A DNA stretch of 64,000 bases from CAYLLT01 sp964384465. GTDB taxonomy: Bacteria > Planctomycetota > Phycisphaerae > UBA1845 > PWPN01. The notes below the pieces were generated by a model, which saw only the letters and a list, made by a program, of their open reading frames with translations, made no database searches and was not told the origin of the DNA. Both the position numbers and the translations under genes were made by a program. Within the stretch, counting starts at the first letter, position 1; each line of letters opens with the position of its first letter. The stretch lies in assembly GCA_964384465.1 (NCBI GenBank), contig CAYLLT010000008.1, positions 19,839 to 83,838 on the forward strand, given 5' to 3'. Positions 58,869-64,000 of the stretch are shown piece after piece.

Positions 58869-59969
58869 CTAACCGCCGTCCACTTGTAGAACGGCGTCCA
58901 CATTCTCCGTGGTGAGGCCGGCATTGACCGCGACATCGGTCACCTCGGCATCCAGGAAGTCGGTGGCCGAGAACTCCACGCGATAGGTGCCGGGGTCGAG
59001 ACCGGTAACTGTGTACGTGCCCTCAGTGCCGGTGGAGGTGGTGGTCACTTCGGTAGCGCCGTCAAACACGGTCACGGCCGCTCCTGAAATCGGATTGGAG
59101 GCCTCGTCGGTGACCGTCCCGGCGATATTGCCGGTGCCCTTCAGCTCGATGAGCCGCATCGCGATGGCCGGCGAGAAGTGGAACAACTGGATGGTGCTCA
59201 CGTCGTCGATCTTGCCGCCGGGAATGGGCGTGAACGCCCGGCTCAGGTCAATATCCAGCAGCAGCTCGGTCTGGTCCCCGGCCACCACGTCGAACTCGAA
59301 ATTGAGTTTGATGCCGCTCTGTGCGCCGCTGGGGACGGTGAGCGTGAACTCGCGGCCGTCCTTGAGCTTCACCTTTCCGCCGGTCACGATCAGGCGCATC
59401 TGCGTGTAATGCCCGGCGGGAACATCCAGGTCGGCCAGCAGATCGGTCTTGCCGCCGTGCAATTGAACCAGGTCAAAATCTTTGCCGGCCGGATCGTCGA
59501 AGATGACCACGAAGCCGCCGTGGCCACTGCTCTGCTGGCCTTGGGCTGCATTCTGGGCTGAATCCTCCGCCGGGCCGGTGGTTGTGGGCTTACCGCTGCC
59601 GGACGCGGAGCTCTCGCCGACATCGGCGGTTTCATCATTCGTTTCCCCGCTGGTCTCATCAGCCGCCGTCTCATCATTCGTATCATTGGCGTCCTGCTCG
59701 GATTCCGTTTCGTCAGCGTCCTCGGCCGTGTCATCAGATTCCGTTTCGTCGTCCGCCGCTTGATCGTCCGCTCCTGCCGGGCGAATCTCGACCCGCGTCA
59801 ACGTGACCACGGCACTGTCGATCAGGTCGAATGGGAACGGCTTATCCGTAACCAGCACGCGGAGGGTCCCGCTGCCTTGGGGGAACGGGAACAATCCGCA
59901 GGCCCCGATGGCCACGATCCCGATAACGACACAAACGCCAATGAGACCGAACCGCATTCCGCGAGTCAT
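58869..59969 (-). CDS. DUF4382 lipoprotein with C-terminal carboxypeptidase-regulatory-like domain
   Basis: A 366-residue exported lipoprotein. The lipobox (AIGAC) follows a hydrophobic signal, and GGAGG precedes the ATG at 59969. DUF4382 begins TLRVLVTDKPFPFDLIDS and resumes after a roughly 75-residue acidic Asp/Glu/Thr/Ser insertion (ETESDDTAEDADETE...). It continues with LDVPAGHYTQMRLIVTGG. The C-terminal 80 residues are a beta-sandwich (GTVTDEASNPISGAAVTVFD, GLDPGTYRVEFSATDF). Role unknown; likely cell-surface. Confidence 0.8.
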   Translation of the reverse strand: MTRGMRFGLIGVCVVIGIVAIGACGLFPFPQGSGTLRVLVTDKPFPFDLIDSAVVTLTRVEIRPAGADDQAADDETESDDTAEDADETESEQDANDTNDETAADETSGETNDETADVGESSASGSGKPTTTGPAEDSAQNAAQGQQSSGHGGFVVIFDDPAGKDFDLVQLHGGKTDLLADLDVPAGHYTQMRLIVTGGKVKLKDGREFTLTVPSGAQSGIKLNFEFDVVAGDQTELLLDIDLSRAFTPIPGGKIDDVSTIQLFHFSPAIAMRLIELKGTGNIAGTVTDEASNPISGAAVTVFDGATEVTTTSTGTEGTYTVTGLDPGTYRVEFSATDFLDAEVTDVAVNAGLTTENVDAVLQVDGG

Positions 59970-60181
59970 TATCAATCCTCCGTTATTCGTGCTGAACCTC
60001 CGCAATGGTCGGCGGATGGCTGGCCCACTCTCTCCCAATCGACAAGTCTACGAAAGAATATGCCGGAAGTGAAGAGAAATCTCGATGAAATTGCGCCGCC
60101 CGGATAGTTGCCGGACTCCTCCGCCGTTAAGAGCCTTTGCCGGCGGTGATTACCGGAACCGCGGAGCAATGGACGTGTTTG

Positions 60182-61345
60182 TCAATAAGTCGGCATGGTG
60201 GGGTCGATTTCCTTGGCCCATGCGGTGATGCCGCCGGTGACGTTGTAAACCTTGGCGAACCCGTTTCGCCGCATCAGATCGACGGCCTGGGCGCTGCGGC
60301 CGCCCATTTTGCAGTGCACGACGTATTCGACATTACTGTCCAGTTCGTGCAATCGCGCCGGCAGCTCGCCCAGCGGGATCAATTTGGCCTGCGGCAGGTT
60401 GCAGATCTGGTGCTCGTGCACCTCGCGGACGTCGATCAACTGGAATTTGTCCTTGCGGTCGAGGCGATCCTTCAGATCGCGCACGGTGATGGCGGGTATC
60501 TGGTCGAGACCCATGATTGTCGTGGACTCCTCTCCGCGGATGCCGCAGAATTGTTCGTAATCAATTAACTCGCGAATGGTCGGATGATCGCCGCAGACCG
60601 GGCATTTCGGATCGCGGCGGAGCTTGACCTGGCGGAAGCTCATTTCGAGGGCGTTGAACATGAGCAGCCGACCGCACAGCGAATCGCCTTCGCCGAGAAT
60701 CAGCTTGATCGTCTCGATGGCCTGGATGACGCCGATCACGCCGGGCAGGATGCCGAGCACGCCGCCCTCCGCACAGCTCGGGACCATCCCCGGCGGCGGA
60801 GGTTCTGGATAGAGGCAGCGGTAACACGGCCCTTCGCGCGGCTTGAACACCGTGGCCTGGCCCTCGAAGCGGTAGATGCTGCCGTAGACGTTGGGCTTGC
60901 CCAGCAGGACGCAGGCGTCGTTGACGCAGTAGCGCGTGGGGAAGTTGTCGGTGCCGTCCACGATGATGTCGTAGTCGCGGAATAGCCGCAGGGCGTTGTC
61001 GGCGCTGAGACGCTCCTCATATGTGTCGATGCGGATGTGCGGGTTGAGGGCGGTAAGGCGGTCCCTGGCGGCGTCGAGCTTCGGGCGGCCGATGTCGCTG
61101 GTGGTGAACAGCACCTGCCGCTGAAGGTTGGTCAGATCGACGCGGTCGAAGTCCACAAGGCCGAGTCGCCCGACGCCGGCCGCCGCCAGGTACATCGACA
61201 GGGGCGCCCCCAGCCCGCCGGTGCCGATCAGCAGGACGGATGCCCCTTTCAGCTTCTTTTGCCCTTCCAGGGTCACCTCCGGCAGGATCAGATGCCGGCT
61301 GTACCGCAGGATTTCCTCTTTCGACAGTTCCGCCTTGCCGGCCAT
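60182..61345 (-). CDS. moeB: MoeB/ThiF-like adenylyltransferase with C-terminal rhodanese domain
   Basis: E1-like enzyme that adenylates the C-terminus of a ubiquitin-like sulfur carrier (MoaD or ThiS). The NTP site VLLIGTGGLGAPLSMYLAAA and LGLVDFDRVDLTNLQRQVLF are intact, along with the Zn-type cysteines in CYRCLYPEP and CPVCGDHP. The rhodanese domain (about 285-387) ends with the active loop CKMGGRSA, giving a sulfur-transfer Cys. The fused form is common. Its pathway partner is not in the window. Confidence 0.92.
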   Translation of the reverse strand: MAGKAELSKEEILRYSRHLILPEVTLEGQKKLKGASVLLIGTGGLGAPLSMYLAAAGVGRLGLVDFDRVDLTNLQRQVLFTTSDIGRPKLDAARDRLTALNPHIRIDTYEERLSADNALRLFRDYDIIVDGTDNFPTRYCVNDACVLLGKPNVYGSIYRFEGQATVFKPREGPCYRCLYPEPPPPGMVPSCAEGGVLGILPGVIGVIQAIETIKLILGEGDSLCGRLLMFNALEMSFRQVKLRRDPKCPVCGDHPTIRELIDYEQFCGIRGEESTTIMGLDQIPAITVRDLKDRLDRKDKFQLIDVREVHEHQICNLPQAKLIPLGELPARLHELDSNVEYVVHCKMGGRSAQAVDLMRRNGFAKVYNVTGGITAWAKEIDPTMPTY

Positions 61346-61479
61346 AGTCTTCCACCTGTTGGTTACGGGTTGCCCTGCTCGCCCGGTCAGCCGGCATATT
61401 TTAAGGATATTTCCGGCAAGACGGTAGATGCCCGGCCGTACCGGCGGTATACTGCTGGCATCTCCCGTCGAGGTGGGCC

Positions 61480-61821
61480 ATGTCCAGTGAAGATGTCACG
61501 CAGGTTCAACCGCACGACCGCGTTCTGCTGATTACAGTGCTGAAGTCGTCGCTCGATGAGAATTCGACCAACCAGCTTGTGGATGATGTGCAGACGGCGG
61601 CCGTGCAGACGCCGCGCGTGCCGATCGTGCTGGATTTTGCCCGCGTGCGGTTCGCACCGAGCGTGGCGCTCGGTGCGCTCATGAAGCTGGGGAGAAGCTT
61701 TCAATTCGACAGCCGGCGGCTGGCGCTGGTTCAGGTCGATCGTCGCGTGCGCGGCTGCATGACCATCGTCCATCTCGACAACCTTCTGGAAATTCACGAT
61801 ACGGTGGATCAGGTCAAGTGA
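61480..61821 (+). CDS. STAS-domain anti-sigma factor antagonist-like protein
   Basis: A 113-residue STAS protein with LLITVLKSSLDENSTNQLVD, then DVQTAA, IVLDFARVRFAPSVALGALM and the C-terminal VRGCMTIVHLDNLLEIHDT. The Ser in FAPSVALG is where the phosphorylated Ser of SpoIIAA sits. No kinase or sigma partner is next to it. Confidence 0.82.
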   Translation: MSSEDVTQVQPHDRVLLITVLKSSLDENSTNQLVDDVQTAAVQTPRVPIVLDFARVRFAPSVALGALMKLGRSFQFDSRRLALVQVDRRVRGCMTIVHLDNLLEIHDTVDQVK

Positions 61822-61834
61822 TGCAACGCGCGAT

Positions 61835-61861
61835 CGCGCTGGCCTGCGCTCGCGGCTAAAC
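61835..61861 (-). repeat. Repeat family B variant, inverted
   Basis: On the - strand reads GTTTAGCCGCGAGCGCAGGC, differing from the others by a few bases. It contains the TAG stop of the HpcH/HpaI gene. Confidence 0.6.
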
Positions 61862-62602
61862 GGGGTTGGTGCGCGCGGATTTCAGGAATTCGGAGCCCGT
61901 GTGCTGGATCATTCGGCCGGCTTCGGCGAGGGCGACGAGGCGGAAGCCCTGCTCGATGCGGCGGCGCGCATCCTGCGGCGTATGCGTGTGGATGCCGATG
62001 ACCCTGCGGCGGCGCAGGCCCGCTTCGAGAATGTGCGTGATCGCGGCTTCGAGACGCGGGCCATCGGCATAGCCGAGCGATGCGGCCAGGTCGCTGGGGC
62101 CGATGAAAAATGCGTCGATTCCATCGACCGCCATAATGTTCTCGATGTCATCAACTGCTTCAGCGCATTCGATCATCACGACAACGACGATCTCATCGTT
62201 CAGCGCGGACGGGTCGCCGGCGTCCATGACAAATCGCCATCGTCCGAGGCCGATGCTTCGCCGGCCGACCGGCGGGAATCGCAGTGCGGCCACCACCTCT
62301 CGCGCCTCGTCCGCGTTCTGCACCATCGGCACGATGATGCCGCCCGCGCCCATGTCGAGGGCTTGCTGACCCTGAACGAAAGCGTGCTCGGGAATGCGAA
62401 CGAGCGAGGGCATGCCGCCGGCGCGGAGGGCCTGAAGCATCTGCTGGACGGCTTCGCTGTTGATCGCGCCGTGCTCCCAATCGACGGCGACCCAGTCGTA
62501 ACCGAGGCCGGCCATCAGTTCGGCCACATAACTGCTGGAAAAGCTGATCCAGCCGCCGATGGTGGGCTGATTGTTGCGGAGTTTTTGGAGGAGCGGGTTC
62601 AT
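61856..62602 (-). CDS. HpcH/HpaI-family aldolase/citrate lyase
   Basis: A 248-residue class II aldolase. Motifs are GWISFSSSYVAELMAGLG, YDWVAVDWEHGAIN, GAGGIIVPMVQNADEAREVV, VVMIECAEAVDDIENI and AFFIGPSDLAASLG, matching the 2-keto-3-deoxyglucarate or 4-hydroxy-2-oxoheptanedioate aldolase group. The start at 62602 is preferred to an open upstream frame that overlaps lysA. The stop codon is inside a family B repeat. Substrate not defined. Confidence 0.85.
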   Translation of the reverse strand: MNPLLQKLRNNQPTIGGWISFSSSYVAELMAGLGYDWVAVDWEHGAINSEAVQQMLQALRAGGMPSLVRIPEHAFVQGQQALDMGAGGIIVPMVQNADEAREVVAALRFPPVGRRSIGLGRWRFVMDAGDPSALNDEIVVVVMIECAEAVDDIENIMAVDGIDAFFIGPSDLAASLGYADGPRLEAAITHILEAGLRRRRVIGIHTHTPQDARRRIEQGFRLVALAEAGRMIQHTGSEFLKSARTNPV

Positions 62603-62616
62603 GACTTGAAACGCTA

Positions 62617-63897
62617 TTACGTTTTCTCCGCGGCGATCAGGTCCTCGTACGATTCGCGGCGGCGGATGACGCGGAACGTCTTGCCTTCGACGAGGATTTC
62701 CGGCGCGTTCGGGCGCGAGTTGTAATGGCTGGCCATGACGAATCCGTACGCTCCGGCGGTGAAAACGGCCAGGAGATCGCCGGCGCTGACCGGCGGGAGC
62801 TGGCGGCCCTGAGCGAGGAAGTCGCCGGTCTCGCACACCGGGCCGACCACATCCACTTCGAGCGTACCGGGGAAGCTCAAATCGCGCCGCCGCTCTTTAG
62901 GGATGAACGCATCGCCCGGCCGCACGGGCCAGACGAAATGGTACGCATCGTATAGTGCGGGCCGGATCAGCTCGGTCATGGAGGCATCGACGATGAGGAA
63001 CTGTTTGTCGCCGCCGCGTTTCACATAGATCGTGCGGGCCAGCAGGATCGCGGCGTTGGCCGAAATCGAGCGGCCTGGCTCAATGATGATCTGGAGGCCC
63101 TGGTTGCGGAGCAGCGGCACGATCTGCTCGGCGTAAGCGGACGCGGGCGGTGCCTCTGATCCCTGGTAATGCGCGCCAAAGCCGCCGCCGATGTCGAGCG
63201 TGTCGATGGTGAAGCCGTCCTTGCGCAGGTCGGCGATGAGGGCGAGCGCTTTGCGGATCGCTTCGACGTACGGCTGCACCGTGTTCACCGGCGAGCCGAT
63301 GTGCAGGTGGATGCCGCAGAGCTGGACGCGCTCGTCGCGGCCGAGTTCGTTGAACACGCGGCGGGCCCGCTCCAGATCGACGCCGAATTTCGATTCGCGC
63401 TTGCCGGTGCTGGTGTGGCGGTGCGTCTTGGGATCGACGTCCGGGTTGACGCGCAGGGCGGCGCGGACCTTCTGCCCGCGCTGGGCGGCGATGCGGATCA
63501 GATTGGACAGCTCGGCTTCCGACTCGATGTTGAACCAGCCGATTTTGGCGTCGAGTGCTTCGGCGATCTCGCGGTCGGTCTTGCCGACGCCGGCGAAGAC
63601 GATTTTGGCCGGGTCAGCCCCGCCCTGAATCGCCCGGTACAGCTCGCCTCCACTCACCACGTCCATGCCCGCGCCGAGCGATGCCAGCAGGCGGACGATG
63701 TGGATGTTCTGGCAGCTTTTGATCGAATAGCAGATGATCGGTTGAAGCTCGCGGAAAGCGTCGGCGATCCGATGATAATGGTCGGTGAACGTGGCGGCGG
63801 AATAAATGAACGCGGGCGTACCGATGGCGTCGGCGATCCGCCGCACCGGCACGTCCTCACAATACAGCTCGTCCTGGCGGTAAACAAAGTGGTCCAT
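62617..63897 (-). CDS. lysA: Diaminopimelate decarboxylase LysA
   Basis: PLP decarboxylase converting meso-DAP to lysine. It has FIYSAATFTDHY, the PLP site segment CYSIKSCQNIHIVRLL (a variant of the usual VKAN-type loop), LRVNPDVDPKTHRHTSTGKR, GIHLHIGSP, TLDIGGGFGAHY, IIIEPGRSI, GPVCETGDFLAQ and a terminal YNSRPNAPEILVEG. The SIKSCQN variant is unusual compared with KAN but keeps the Lys. Length 426. It probably shares a transcript with the downstream aldolase (14 nt gap). Confidence 0.94.
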   Translation of the reverse strand: MDHFVYRQDELYCEDVPVRRIADAIGTPAFIYSAATFTDHYHRIADAFRELQPIICYSIKSCQNIHIVRLLASLGAGMDVVSGGELYRAIQGGADPAKIVFAGVGKTDREIAEALDAKIGWFNIESEAELSNLIRIAAQRGQKVRAALRVNPDVDPKTHRHTSTGKRESKFGVDLERARRVFNELGRDERVQLCGIHLHIGSPVNTVQPYVEAIRKALALIADLRKDGFTIDTLDIGGGFGAHYQGSEAPPASAYAEQIVPLLRNQGLQIIIEPGRSISANAAILLARTIYVKRGGDKQFLIVDASMTELIRPALYDAYHFVWPVRPGDAFIPKERRRDLSFPGTLEVDVVGPVCETGDFLAQGRQLPPVSAGDLLAVFTAGAYGFVMASHYNSRPNAPEILVEGKTFRVIRRRESYEDLIAAEKT

Positions 63898-64000
63898 GAC
63901 GTGATTACACTCGATCTGAGCTGGTGAATCAACGACGGGTGTCTGAGAGGGTGTGTGAGAAGGCCTTTCAGAGCCGCGCCCGTAAGGAAGCGGGCCGCAG
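63898..64000 (+). other. Non-coding end of the window with a family D arm
   Basis: Upstream region of lysA. GAGCCGCGCCCGTAAGGAAG at 63971 resembles the family D arm; its partner would lie beyond the window. Confidence 0.5.

Overview
The window is a GC-rich bacterial chromosome segment with dense, mostly co-directional operons. It most likely comes from a planctomycete (Planctomycetota, possibly the Phycisphaerae side). Reasons: a division and cell-wall (dcw) cluster that ends after an ftsQ-like gene with no ftsA or ftsZ, a complete-looking meso-DAP peptidoglycan pathway, a PEP-CTERM protein, and many families of short palindromic or heptad-like intergenic repeats. The lineage is an inference from gene content; there is no rRNA or other marker here.

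Layout. 1-15.2 kb: flagellar export and motor operon on the + strand (flgD end, flgE, flbD, motA, motB, fliL, fliN, fliO, fliP, fliQ, fliR, flhB, flhA, flhF, flhG-like, small membrane protein, fliA-type sigma factor, small acidic protein). fliM is not present. 15.3-24.5 kb: mixed region with a small HTH protein, a methyltransferase, a PEP-CTERM protein, an LpxL-like acyltransferase, a PHP phosphoesterase, a large exported (alpha/alpha) protein, a PEBP lipoprotein, trmB, yggS and carA. 24.7-42.2 kb: dcw cluster mraZ, [about 480-nt hairpin-rich gap], rsmH, a LysM membrane protein, ftsL-like, ftsI, murE, murF, mraY, ftsW, murG, murC, murB, ddl, ftsQ-like; murD, ftsA and ftsZ are absent. 42.3-44.8 kb: two consecutive polytopic membrane proteins and a TIM-barrel protein. 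44.8-48 kb: hisD-hisC-hisB on the - strand. 48.2-54.3 kb: PAS-like peptide, TolB-like lipoprotein, membrane protein, Bfd-like ferredoxin, uppP, pgpA, pgsA, rimO. 54.4-56.8 kb: a gene across an assembly gap (10 N), a DUF104-type antitoxin with a truncated PIN toxin, and gene-poor DNA. 56.8-64 kb: a radical SAM protein flanked by two approx. 185-nt multi-hairpin repeats, a DUF4382 lipoprotein, a MoeB-rhodanese protein, a STAS protein, an HpcH/HpaI aldolase and lysA.

Functional links: lysA (DAP decarboxylase), the Mur ligases, MraY, MurG, FtsW, FtsI and UppP form a peptidoglycan supply line, while PgsA and PgpA make phosphatidylglycerol. MurE carries the DNPR motif expected for meso-DAP.

The most unusual signal is the number of perfect or near-perfect palindromic elements that lie inside or at the edges of essential genes. 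A 63-bp, exactly in-frame hairpin sits in ftsW. Other palindromes sit inside murE, murF, murG and fliN, encode the N-terminus of PgpA and the C-terminal tail of UppP, and supply the stop codons of murB, ddl and an aldolase. Related copies lie in intergenic DNA. This looks like a repeat population that spreads into essential ORFs and is tolerated as extra peptide.
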